Shown in pieces: positions 17,481-25,851 of a stretch of DNA of 64,000 nucleotides. Numbering within the stretch: the stretch's first letter is position 1; each line of letters opens with the position of its first letter. A program made the translations under genes and the position numbers. This DNA is from Aristaeella lactis (GTDB lineage: Bacteria; Bacillota; Clostridia; Christensenellales; Aristaeellaceae). The DNA lies in assembly GCF_018118585.1 (NCBI RefSeq), contig NZ_CP069421.1, forward strand, positions 2,046,001 to 2,110,000, given 5' to 3'. The notes beneath the pieces were generated by a model. The model worked only from the letters and a program-made list of their open reading frames with translations. It made no database searches and was not told the DNA's origin.

Positions 17481-18182
17481 TCAGTTGGCGTGGATCTCAC
17501 ACGGCGTCCCTGTATAGTATTTGGTCAGGAACTGGAAGCCGTTGATCGAATCCAGCGCGATGGCGAACGCCGCCGTCTCCTCCCAGAATGCGGCCGGAAG
17601 GGTAACTTCCACGTCTTCCTCCCCGTGAAGGATCATCGTCATCTCCGGCAGGGCTGTTTCCTGATCCGCCGTCTTCGTTCCGGCGTATTCCACCGCCTTG
17701 GCAAGCAGGCCCGCAAAGAACGTGGCGTTGCTGATATCCTTGCCCAGCATGATCATGGCGTCCTCCGCCGCTGTTCCGTCTTCCTTGGTCGCGGTCCAGT
17801 CCGGCGTGGTCACATCCAGGAACCGGTATTCCATCCCGTCCAGGATGAAGGAAACCGTGCTGATATTCAGGTGCTTCGTACCGCGGTAACGGATCCAGAT
17901 CCGGAAGGCGGCATGCTCAGCCTCATCCGCTGTATAGTCCGAAACCATGATCTCCGGATACACCGTGCTGAAATAGGTTTCGCTGTCATAGGGAGTCATG
18001 AAGGCGCGGTGTTCCGCCGTCTCCAGGGTTTCAATAAAGGCGGAGTTTCCCCCCTCCGGCTCCATAAACCGGAAGAAGGAAGCGTTATCCTTAAAAAACC
18101 GGATATTGAAGTTTTTATTGTCCGCCGCGGCACAGCCGATGGAAAGCACCAGGGCCAGTGCCAGCGCAATGATTCTTTTCAT
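17481..18182 (-). CDS. Secreted or lipid-anchored protein of unknown function
   Basis: 233 aa from the ATG at 18182 (AAGGAGG-like RBS), after which MKRIIALALALVLSIGCAAA forms a signal peptide; the cysteine could be lipidated although the lipobox (LSIGC) is not canonical. The mature protein is acidic with mixed alpha/beta character and no known domain. Resembles the other small exported orphans in this window in composition. Confidence 0.6.
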   Translation of the reverse strand: MKRIIALALALVLSIGCAAADNKNFNIRFFKDNASFFRFMEPEGGNSAFIETLETAEHRAFMTPYDSETYFSTVYPEIMVSDYTADEAEHAAFRIWIRYRGTKHLNISTVSFILDGMEYRFLDVTTPDWTATKEDGTAAEDAMIMLGKDISNATFFAGLLAKAVEYAGTKTADQETALPEMTMILHGEEDVEVTLPAAFWEETAAFAIALDSINGFQFLTKYYTGTPCEIHAN

Positions 18183-18201
18183 GGAAACCTCCTTGTGCCG
18201 C

Positions 18202-18645
18202 TTACCGCTGCAGGCGGATCCTGCGTCTTTCCTCCGCCGCGGCGTATTCCTGTTTTTCCTCCGTTGTTTCCGGAACGAACGGGGGAACCGCGGCGGGCTG
18301 GTCCTGCTCATCCAGGGCCACAAAAACCACATAAGCCCGGTTGATCAGTTCCCGGCTGCCGTCCAGCCGTTCCACCATACTGTCCACCCGGACCTCCAGG
18401 GAGGTTCGTCCGGTCCAGGTCACCGTTGCCTCCTGCACCACCGTGTCGTTCAGGTACGCCGGCTTCAGGAAGTTCAGGTTGTCAATGCACACCGTTGTCA
18501 CCGCGTGCCCGGTATAGCGGCGGGCCGCCACAGCGCCCACCACGTCGATCCACGCCATGATCTGTCCGCCGAAAAGCCTGGGTTTGGCATAGCCGTTGCA
18601 GTGCTGCGGCATCACGATCTGGACAGCCGTTGTTTTTTCTGCCAT
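18202..18645 (-). CDS. Acyl-CoA thioesterase (hotdog fold)
   Basis: 147 aa with GGQIMAWIDVVGAVAARRYTGH, the characteristic YciA/BACH-type hotdog segment in which the Asp is catalytic, then NLNFLKPAYLNDTVVQEATV and RSRELINRAYVVFVALDE-like strands. It would hydrolyse acyl-CoA esters in the cytoplasm. GGAGG RBS 9 bp before the ATG. Located 20 bp upstream of the secreted orphan gene, so possibly co-transcribed, though no functional link is evident. Confidence 0.85.
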   Translation of the reverse strand: MAEKTTAVQIVMPQHCNGYAKPRLFGGQIMAWIDVVGAVAARRYTGHAVTTVCIDNLNFLKPAYLNDTVVQEATVTWTGRTSLEVRVDSMVERLDGSRELINRAYVVFVALDEQDQPAAVPPFVPETTEEKQEYAAAEERRRIRLQR

Positions 18646-18753
18646 TTTTCGTTTCCTCCATACCGTTGTTTCCCTTTGGAAACGCTGATATTTTTATTTG
18701 TTCGCTTTTCTTCCTTCCGGGCCTCCCGTATAATGAAAAGGAGAAAAAGAAGG

Positions 18754-19308
18754 ATGAAGAGGGTTATGACGGATATTTACGCGGAGCGCTACAGGGATCT
18801 TTCACAGGAAGCGCAGACCTGCTGTCTCACCGGGCATCGGGTGATCCCTCCGGGAGAAGAGAAAAAGATCATGATCCGGGCGAAGAACATCCTCCTCCGG
18901 CTCATCCGGGAGAAGAACGTCCGTTTCTTCGGCGTGGGCGGGGCGGTTGGTTTTGATATGCTCGCCTCAGAATACCTGCTGGACCTGAAAGCCCATGACG
19001 AACACCAGATCAAGATCATCTCTGTCCTGCCTTATCCCGCCTGGCGGGAAACCGAAGACTGGACAGACAAGCTCCGTGCCCGGGAGGAGAAGATCCTCCT
19101 TGGCAGCGACAAGGTGGTCTACGTCCGTAACGAATATGAAAAAAACGTCTTTCTCCTGCGGGACCGAAAGCTTGTGGACTGTTCCGCCTGGTGTGTCAGT
19201 TACTGCAACCGGCCGCGCACCGGCACAGCCTATACGGTCAAATACGCCCTGGATCACGGGGTGAAGGTCTATAACGCCAGCAGCTTCAGTCTCCGGAACC
19301 TGGTCTGA
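18754..19308 (+). CDS. SLOG-family (DUF1273/YpsA-like) nucleotide-binding protein
   Basis: 184 aa from the ATG at 18754 (AAGGAG about 10 bp upstream); a second ATG 12 bp later is possible. CCLTGHR opens the fold, FFGVGGAVGFDMLASEYLL is the glycine-rich nucleotide-binding segment, and NRPRTGTAYTVKYALDHGVKVYN closes it, as in YpsA/DUF1273 of the SLOG superfamily. YpsA influences cell division in Bacillus; the ligand is not established. Single gene with no obvious operon partner. Confidence 0.8.
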   Translation: MKRVMTDIYAERYRDLSQEAQTCCLTGHRVIPPGEEKKIMIRAKNILLRLIREKNVRFFGVGGAVGFDMLASEYLLDLKAHDEHQIKIISVLPYPAWRETEDWTDKLRAREEKILLGSDKVVYVRNEYEKNVFLLRDRKLVDCSAWCVSYCNRPRTGTAYTVKYALDHGVKVYNASSFSLRNLV

Positions 19309-19319
19309 CAATCTCCCCT

Positions 19320-19565
19320 TTACGGACGGAAATCGTCCGGCATCGGGCCTTCATCGTCCTTGTCCCGTCCGCTGCGGATCAGCAGGACCACAAGGCCGAT
19401 GCAGGCCGCGGCAATCCCCAGGCGCTTCAGGCCTTCCCAGATGAAAGGAAAAAAGCCCAGCGTGCCGACGCAGTACACAGCCGCGACACTCAGGGCGATG
19501 ATCAGGATAAACCTTACGATCAGCCACAACGCGCCGCCGAATACAGAAAGAATATCCTTGATCAT
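19320..19565 (-). CDS. Small two-TM membrane protein
   Basis: 81 aa; RBS GGAGG 8 bp before the ATG. Two hydrophobic helices (LWLIVRFILIIALSVAAVYCVG and LGIAAACIGLVVLLI) and a short acidic tail DKDDEGPMPDD. No family recognised. It ends 11 bp from the convergent SLOG gene. Confidence 0.6.
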   Translation of the reverse strand: MIKDILSVFGGALWLIVRFILIIALSVAAVYCVGTLGFFPFIWEGLKRLGIAAACIGLVVLLIRSGRDKDDEGPMPDDFRP

Positions 19566-19679
19566 CCCGCAGTCCTCCGGTTTCTTTTCAGTCCTGTAAA
19601 TGAAATATTATCATAAAGCCGTTTTCATCTCAACCGCCGGGCTCATGCCCGGCGGCTTTCGTTCTGCCCTGTTCCAGCC

Positions 19680-20228
19680 TCACGGCATCCGGGAGATCAG
19701 CGCCTGTCCCTCGGTTTTCAGCCACTTCAGGGGCTTCCGGTATTCCGGCAGGATCCGCTCCACCTCCGCCCAGAACCGCGGGGAGTGATTCAGTTCCCTC
19801 CGGTGGCACAGTTCATGGACGATCACATAGTCCATCACGTCTTCCGGGCACCGCAGCAGCATGCAGTTGAAATTCAGGTTTCCCTTCGCGGAGCAGCTGC
19901 CCCACAGTGTCTTCTGCTTTTTGACGGTGACCCGTCCATAGGTCACACCGACCTGCCGGGCCCATTCCGCCACCCTGGCCGGGATAACCTTCCGTCCCAG
20001 CTTCACCAGGTCCTCCAGTTCGCCTTCGGAAAGCTTCGGCACCTGCGCCCGGGCGCTGACCTTTTCCAGCGTCTTTTCGATCCACGTTCTTTTGCTGTCC
20101 AGTACCCGCCGGATCTCTGCCTCCGATGTACGCAGCGGCGCCCGTACGGTGATCCCGCCCCCGTCGTCGATCCGGATCCCGATGGTTTTCCGCCTGCAGC
20201 GGATCACCTTCACTTCCCAGGTCTGCAT
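19680..20228 (-). CDS. YgjP/SprT-like zinc metallopeptidase (DUF45)
   Basis: 182 aa starting MQTWEVKVIRCRRKTIGIRI, the usual opening of this family; an ATG 27 bp upstream is possible but has an RBS too close. WGSCSAKGNLNFNCMLLRCPEDVMDYVIVHELCHRRELNHSPRFW carries the HELCH zinc site with a third His ligand downstream. The family (M48-like) is annotated as putative peptidase; substrate unknown. Its start is 6 bp after the stop of the HD-domain gene, so the two form an operon. Confidence 0.85.
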   Translation of the reverse strand: MQTWEVKVIRCRRKTIGIRIDDGGGITVRAPLRTSEAEIRRVLDSKRTWIEKTLEKVSARAQVPKLSEGELEDLVKLGRKVIPARVAEWARQVGVTYGRVTVKKQKTLWGSCSAKGNLNFNCMLLRCPEDVMDYVIVHELCHRRELNHSPRFWAEVERILPEYRKPLKWLKTEGQALISRMP

Positions 20229-20233
20229 CCTGT

Positions 20234-20803
20234 TCACCCGATTTCCTGTTCCCATTCCTTCAGAAACTGTTCCATAAACGCGTGGCGGCTTTCCGCCATT
20301 TCCTTTGCCTTTTCCGTATTCATCAGGTCCTTCAGCAGGAGCAGTTTTTCATGAAAATGGGCAATGGAGTCTTCCGGTGTCCGGCTGTGCTTTCCGCCGT
20401 AGGCAAACGTCCGGGCAATGCCGATGGCCCCGATGGCATCCAGCCGGTCCGCGTCCTGGATGATCCGTCCCTCAACGGTTTCCGGATGCTTTCCCCTGTT
20501 CTTGCTGAAGGAGACTGAATTCACCGCCTCGCAGATCCGGTCTGCCGTTTCCCGGTCCACGCCCTGTGCTTCCAGGAAACGGCGGGCGTTGGCGTTGTTT
20601 TCCGTGTTGAACAGCTTGTGGTCATCCGCGTCGTGGAGCAGGGCGCCCAGGGAAACAACCAGCCGGTCTGCTTCCGGCTCCGTTTCCGCGATCAGCAGGG
20701 CGTTGCGGTATACCCGCATGGCGTGCTCAAATCCATGCCCGTCCGCGTTCTCCGCAAACAGCTCCCGGATATAGTTGATGGCTTCATCGATCATATTCCG
20801 CAT
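20234..20803 (-). CDS. HD-domain phosphohydrolase
   Basis: 189 aa. HGFEHAMRVYRNA near 22-34 and ALLHDADDHKLF near 53-64 are the metal-binding H and HD motifs; IIQDADRLDAIGAIGIARTFAYGG matches YedJ-type HD hydrolases. Substrate (a nucleotide or metabolite phosphate) unknown. First gene of a two-gene operon with the DUF45 peptidase. Confidence 0.85.
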   Translation of the reverse strand: MRNMIDEAINYIRELFAENADGHGFEHAMRVYRNALLIAETEPEADRLVVSLGALLHDADDHKLFNTENNANARRFLEAQGVDRETADRICEAVNSVSFSKNRGKHPETVEGRIIQDADRLDAIGAIGIARTFAYGGKHSRTPEDSIAHFHEKLLLLKDLMNTEKAKEMAESRHAFMEQFLKEWEQEIG

Positions 20804-20870
20804 AGGCTCAGTCAGTCCTCAGATCGTCATTTTTGTTTCATCATATCACGGAACAAAACCCGCAACAAGA

Positions 20871-20903
20871 GGAGCCGGGGAGAAGCGTTTTCTCCCCGGC
20901 TCC
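20871..20903 (-). terminator. Terminator after the 1439-aa sensor gene
   Basis: GGAGCCGGGGAGAA / TTCTCCCCGGCTCC stem 16 bp beyond the stop; the following T-run is weak. Confidence 0.6.
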
Positions 20904-20918
20904 CGGTCAAAAGTCCTG

Positions 20919-23900
20919 TTATTCCGCCTGCCGGATTTCGTATTGAATGCCGTTTTCCTCGCAGTATTGCTGTGCGTAGGAACCTTCGTACACAACGCAT
21001 ACCAGGTTTTCGCAGCCGGTGAACGCGTTCTTCCCGATGTAGCTCACTATTTCCGGTAGTTCAATCTTCTCCAGGTTCCCGCAGTTCTCGAAAGCATAGT
21101 CGCTGATATAGTATACGCTGTACGGGATCTCAACAAGTTTCAGCTTTTCGCAGTTCCGGAAAGCGCCTCTTCCGATGGTCCTGGTTCCTTCCCGGATGAT
21201 GACCCACTCAAGGTTTTCACAGCCGGAGAATGTATAAATCTCCAGGTTTTCCATACAGCCCGGCAGCGTGACCGAAACCAGGCTCGTACAGTCAGCGAAA
21301 ACATGTCCTCCTTCAAACTTCGCTCCATACGGAATGGAAACGGATTTCAGGCTGCTGCAGCCGCGGAACGCGGAGCCTCCGATGGTCATCACATTGTCCG
21401 GCAGGTCAATGGATGTCAGTGCTTTGCATCCTTCAAAAGCGCCTTCCCCAACGGTTTCCAGTTTCTTCGGAAGAATGAGGGATGCCAGGTTTTCACAGCC
21501 GCTGAACGCGTAATCCCCTATTTCAGTCACATAGTCCAGCATGATCACGGAAGTCAGGTTGGTACAGTCTTTGAACGCGTCTTCCGCAATTTCCCTGACA
21601 TATAACCCGTATACCGTTTCCGGAATGACAATCTTTGTGCTCTGCTTATAGGAAGGATCGCTGACTACCGTAAGTGAATTGTCCTCCTTCACGCCGAACA
21701 CCAGTCCGTCATATTCAAACCGGTTTCCTTCTTTCCGGACAGAACACAGCGGGATCTGAATCTCCCAGTTATCTTCTATCGATTCCAGAATCCTTTCAAC
21801 ACAAAGTATCGTTACAGCTTTGTCCGCGTCTTCCTGTTTCAGTCTTGAGATATATTCCTCCCGGTCTTCAACGCCGTCTCCATTTTCGTCCCAGCATGCC
21901 GACATGAAATGCTCATTGATATCATGCTCCCTGTTCTCAAAGCTATAGCTTACATAGGACATGATCATCTTGTGGTATCTCGTATTGTCCGCGAACCATA
22001 TCAGCCTGTTATCCGGATATTGAAGCTGTATATGCAGTTCATTGTCAATCACGCCGATGCCTGTCAGTACAACGCCTTCATCGATCTGGATATCCAGCGG
22101 ATCATGGGTATCCAGCACTTTCCGCTTCAGGTCTGTCGGTTCAGTAAAGAGCATCTCCGGCGGTTCAATTCCTTCAGCCGTCTTCCCGTATTGCCCGATC
22201 AGCGGAGTCAGGTCGGTATCCGTATGCCCGCTTATCGTAATATTCTTTATCCCAAACGTTACAGGGCCATTATAAGGCTCGACTGGCTGATCATACAGCA
22301 CATATTCTGCAACCGTCATTTTGTGTGTTGTTTCATCGTATTCCGTGAATACCGTGCCTGACATCATATCCAGGTTTTGGCTGATGACCGTCACGGCATA
22401 TGGCCTGTACTGCTCCATGCTGCGTCCGGAAATCCGGTCTCCGTCCAGATCCTGCACCGTATACATCACCCAGGCTTCCCGGTCCTGCACCAGTGCTGAA
22501 AGCAGTTCAACCCGGATCCCCTGTTTCTCACAGCTGAGATTCACCGGGATCAGTTCTTCCCGGATCTCCGGCCATTTGCTTTCCATCTTCTCATGGAGGT
22601 TTTCCATATCATATGTGTCATATGCGGATCCTGTGCCTTCAGGAGCCTCCGCAGTTTGTTCTGGAATGTTTTCAGCAGACTCATCAGTTTCCTGGCTGCC
22701 GCCGGCCATAATCTGGTTCAGCGGGATCTGGATTTCCCAGTCATCCGTCACCGATTCTATACATTTCTGGATCCTGATCTCCGCCTTCACCGAATCTTTT
22801 TCTTCCGGTTTCACTTCTGAAATAAACTCAGCCCAATCACCGCGGCCGTTGCCGTCCTCATCCCAGCTTTCCTCTTCAAACCCTGTTTCGCAGTATTGTA
22901 TTCCGTCAACATAGGAATTGCCTGCGTCACTCTTTGCCGCAAAGGCTCTGATTATCCTGTCGGTCATGTGAAGCTGTACATGCAGTTCATTGTCGATCCA
23001 GCCGATCCCCGTCAGGGTTACATCCTCATCAACCGGAATATCCAGCGGGTTATGAAAGTCCAGCACATTCTTTTTCAGATCAACCGGCGAGGTGTACAGC
23101 AGCTCCGGCGGTTCTGTTCCTTCAGCTGTTTTGCCATATTGTTCGATCAGGGGGGCCAGATCGGTTTTCGTTTCCCCGATTATGTTGATATGATTGATCA
23201 TGATCGATACATAACGGCTGTCCGGCTGAATCGTGTCATAGTATTGTATGTATGCTGCCATGAAAGATTTGCGGGTTGTTTCATCATACAGGAGATACCG
23301 AGATGCCACGTAATGCGCGCCATGATCGAAATCCGTAAAAACAGAAGGCACATACTGGTATATGTCCTGTCTGGGTGTCCGGTCTTCTTCCAGATCCTGC
23401 AGCGTATACACGATCCAGGCTCCTTTATCTTTTGCCAGTGCGGACAGCACGTCAATCCGGATTCCCTGTTTTTCACAGCTGAGATTCACCGGAACCAGTT
23501 CTTCCGTAATGCCCGGCCATTCCTGCTCAAGCAGTGCGTTGATATCCGCTGATTCCACACCGGATGCAGCTTCGGTTTCTTCCGGATTGTCCGTTCCGAT
23601 GGATTCAACATCATCCTGGCTGCCGCCGACCATGAGCCGGTCCAGCGGGATCTGGATATTCCAGTCTCCTTCAACCGTCTCCAATTCTGTATCAATCTCA
23701 AGCGCCGGCCTTACATACTCTACATCCTCCTGTTTCAGAGGTGAGAAATATTCATACCAGACTTCCGCCTGCCAGTTTTCCGCTTGTCCCGATTCTTCCG
23801 TCCACATTGATCCGCTGAACTTGGGATCATAATCTTCCGCTCCCCATGCGTTAAGGTTATTCATGAAAAGTACCGGGAATCTCCCTCCGCGGGATGAGTA

Positions 23901-25238
23901 TGTAAAGCGAACCTGAACATGCAGTTCGTCATCGATCCAGCCGATTCCGGTCAGGTAAACGCCTTTCTCAATCTGAATATCAAGCGGATTACGATAGTCC
24001 AGTACATTTCTCTTTTTCGTGTCCCTTTCATCAGGGTACATTTCCGGTGGTTCAATTCCGTCCACCGTTTTCCCATATTTCTCAATCAGCGGAGTCAGTT
24101 CTGTTCTCCTGGTTCCGATAATAATAATGTCCTTTACATTGAGTGTAATATTGCGGTTCTTCGATGTGATCGGTTCATCATATTCCTGATGTGCAAGGAA
24201 AAATTGTTTGTGTTCCTCCTTGTCATAGCCAAAAGTATTACCGGTCACTTCTTCCATTTGATCAGTGATATCTGTCTGTACCTGGAAAGAGTACCCGAAC
24301 ACATCACGGTCAAAATCCCGTTCTTCTTCTTTCAGGTCCTGTACTGAACAGACAAACCAGGCTTCACGTCCTTTCACCAGTGCGGAAATCACTTCCACGC
24401 GGAACCCCTGGCTTTCGCAGCTGAGGTTCATCGGGATCAGTTCTTCCGTAATTCCCGGCCAGTGGTTTTTCAGTTCCGCGTCAAGATCTTCCAGCTTCAT
24501 TTCAACTAAAGAATGCAGTTTGGGTTCTTCCGGAACTGTGATCTGAACGCTTTCCGGATCGATATACCGAAATCCGTCAGCTTCAAGCTTCAGATCAAAA
24601 CTGAGCTTGGTCTGGACCCATTTTCCATGTCCCTGCATGGTCATCGTCCGGACCGGATCACCCGATTCTCCCGAAAGCGAGATATATCCCTGCATTCCGT
24701 TATACGAAGTATTGCCAAGGATTTCTTTCAGGGCTTCAATGGTATCCCCTGCTTTTTCCTTCCATTCAGGTGTGCACAGATCCAGCATAGCTTCCAGGTC
24801 GGCATCATCCCATATGCTTTCCCCGTTCCAGTGCTGTATAAAACTGTATCCCCGGTCGATCACATCACTTTCGTTCTCTTCCACCAATACCGCGGGATTT
24901 TCTGTCCCGTCCGTTTCTCCCGGAACGGTCACTGTTCCCTGCGCCAGGACCGTCTCAATAGGCTGTACGGTATACCTGCCTTCGCCGGGCCGGATCTCAT
25001 CCGGCCGGTTGATCAGCCCGAAATGGCCGTTCGCGGCCAGCATCCCGACGCACATCACCACTACCAGCGCCGCCGCGGTCACAGGGACCAGCCGGAGCCG
25101 TTTTTTCTTCCGGGCAGCTTTCTGCTCCTGTCGTTCCGCCATCAGGTGGAACACTTTATCATCAATCATTTCCGCAAAGCCTTCCGAGGGATCCGGATTA
25201 TGTGCCTGCAGCGTTCTTTCGATATCATTCTTCAGCAT
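20919..25238 (-). CDS. Giant membrane-anchored anti-sigma-like sensor: three repeated modules plus BspA-like LRRs
   Basis: 1439 aa from the ATG at 25238 (AAAGGAGG, spacing 9). A short cytoplasmic N-terminus precedes one TM (LVPVTAAALVVVMCVGMLAA, about 47-66). A ~190-residue spacer follows, then three tandem ~270-residue modules, each opening with WPxIxEELxPxNLSCExQG and ending with WxIQIPL. Modules 2 and 3 contain EF-hand-like loops (DEDGNGRGDWAE and DENGDGVEDREE). The last ~240 residues are LRR_5 repeats (AFKDCTNLTSV, AFSGCENLASL, AFRGCSSLKSV). It overlaps the ECF sigma stop by 14 bp, so it is probably that sigma factor's anti-sigma and surface sensor. Module similarity to DUF4179/DUF5643 is tentative. 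Confidence 0.75.
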   Translation of the reverse strand: MLKNDIERTLQAHNPDPSEGFAEMIDDKVFHLMAERQEQKAARKKKRLRLVPVTAAALVVVMCVGMLAANGHFGLINRPDEIRPGEGRYTVQPIETVLAQGTVTVPGETDGTENPAVLVEENESDVIDRGYSFIQHWNGESIWDDADLEAMLDLCTPEWKEKAGDTIEALKEILGNTSYNGMQGYISLSGESGDPVRTMTMQGHGKWVQTKLSFDLKLEADGFRYIDPESVQITVPEEPKLHSLVEMKLEDLDAELKNHWPGITEELIPMNLSCESQGFRVEVISALVKGREAWFVCSVQDLKEEERDFDRDVFGYSFQVQTDITDQMEEVTGNTFGYDKEEHKQFFLAHQEYDEPITSKNRNITLNVKDIIIIGTRRTELTPLIEKYGKTVDGIEPPEMYPDERDTKKRNVLDYRNPLDIQIEKGVYLTGIGWIDDELHVQVRFTYSSRGGRFPVLFMNNLNAWGAEDYDPKFSGSMWTEESGQAENWQAEVWYEYFSPLKQEDVEYVRPALEIDTELETVEGDWNIQIPLDRLMVGGSQDDVESIGTDNPEETEAASGVESADINALLEQEWPGITEELVPVNLSCEKQGIRIDVLSALAKDKGAWIVYTLQDLEEDRTPRQDIYQYVPSVFTDFDHGAHYVASRYLLYDETTRKSFMAAYIQYYDTIQPDSRYVSIMINHINIIGETKTDLAPLIEQYGKTAEGTEPPELLYTSPVDLKKNVLDFHNPLDIPVDEDVTLTGIGWIDNELHVQLHMTDRIIRAFAAKSDAGNSYVDGIQYCETGFEEESWDEDGNGRGDWAEFISEVKPEEKDSVKAEIRIQKCIESVTDDWEIQIPLNQIMAGGSQETDESAENIPEQTAEAPEGTGSAYDTYDMENLHEKMESKWPEIREELIPVNLSCEKQGIRVELLSALVQDREAWVMYTVQDLDGDRISGRSMEQYRPYAVTVISQNLDMMSGTVFTEYDETTHKMTVAEYVLYDQPVEPYNGPVTFGIKNITISGHTDTDLTPLIGQYGKTAEGIEPPEMLFTEPTDLKRKVLDTHDPLDIQIDEGVVLTGIGVIDNELHIQLQYPDNRLIWFADNTRYHKMIMSYVSYSFENREHDINEHFMSACWDENGDGVEDREEYISRLKQEDADKAVTILCVERILESIEDNWEIQIPLCSVRKEGNRFEYDGLVFGVKEDNSLTVVSDPSYKQSTKIVIPETVYGLYVREIAEDAFKDCTNLTSVIMLDYVTEIGDYAFSGCENLASLILPKKLETVGEGAFEGCKALTSIDLPDNVMTIGGSAFRGCSSLKSVSIPYGAKFEGGHVFADCTSLVSVTLPGCMENLEIYTFSGCENLEWVIIREGTRTIGRGAFRNCEKLKLVEIPYSVYYISDYAFENCGNLEKIELPEIVSYIGKNAFTGCENLVCVVYEGSYAQQYCEENGIQYEIRQAE

Positions 25239-25710
25239 ATACAATTCCCTCCTTTGCCATCTGTTTCTTCAGCTCGTTCAGTGCGCGGCTGATACGGGTG
25301 GAAACGGTTCCCCGCGGAACCCGGAGCACTTCGGCGATTTCCTTTTCAGTCATCCGTTCCTGCATCCTGAGAATCAGCGGGATCCGGTATTTATCCTCCA
25401 GTCCGCAGATGTACTCAAACAGCAGGTCTCCGGTTTTGTCCGTGATCAGGCTTTCCTGCACGGAATCCAGCGGAACGAGCCGTTTCCTTCTTCGCAGCTC
25501 GTTTTTGGAAGCGTTGATCACACAGCGGATCAGATAAGGTCCCAGGGCGTCCGGGTTTCTCAGCTTCCAAAAATGTGTCCAGGCTGCTTCCACCGCGGCG
25601 GAAACCGCGTCTTCCGCGTCCGCTCCGGTATGCAGATAGCTCATCGCCACCCGGTACATCCTGTCCCGGTTTTTCCGCACCGTATCCAGGAAATGCCTTT
25701 CCTGATCCAT
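25225..25710 (-). CDS. ECF-family RNA polymerase sigma factor
   Basis: 161 aa from MDQERHFL at 25710, chosen because GGAGG lies 9 bp upstream; longer in-frame extensions lack a RBS. Region 2 (SYLHTGADAEDAVSAAVEAAWTHFWKLRN) and region 4 (EKEIAEVLRVPRGTVSTRISRALNELK) are complete. It overlaps the giant sensor gene by 14 bp. No clean copy of the TGAAAC-N17-CGTCTAA promoter is seen upstream, unlike some of its paralogues. Confidence 0.93.
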   Translation of the reverse strand: MDQERHFLDTVRKNRDRMYRVAMSYLHTGADAEDAVSAAVEAAWTHFWKLRNPDALGPYLIRCVINASKNELRRRKRLVPLDSVQESLITDKTGDLLFEYICGLEDKYRIPLILRMQERMTEKEIAEVLRVPRGTVSTRISRALNELKKQMAKEGIVYAEE

Positions 25711-25793
25711 TCTGCGCATCCTCCGTCCGTTTCGATCGATCTGTATAACAGACACACCAAAGAGGGCTTTTTGCTTTTGGGGAAAGAAAAAAA

Positions 25794-25824
25794 CGATCCG
25801 GTTCTGTATATCACAGCCGGATCG
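25794..25824 (-). terminator. Terminator after VanW gene, copy 1 of a duplicated hairpin
   Basis: CGATCCGG ... CCGGATCG stem with loop TTCTGTATATCACAG and seven T residues after it on the minus strand. Nearly identical loop and flank (GCGTCAA) recur at 27628-27660. Confidence 0.85.
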
Positions 25825-25851
25825 CCGCGTCAATTGCTGTTCTTCCGCGCC

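Noticed and set aside
18729-18734. TATAAT as promoter of the SLOG gene
   Set aside because: It is so close to the RBS that transcription would start within or after it, and no -35 is present.
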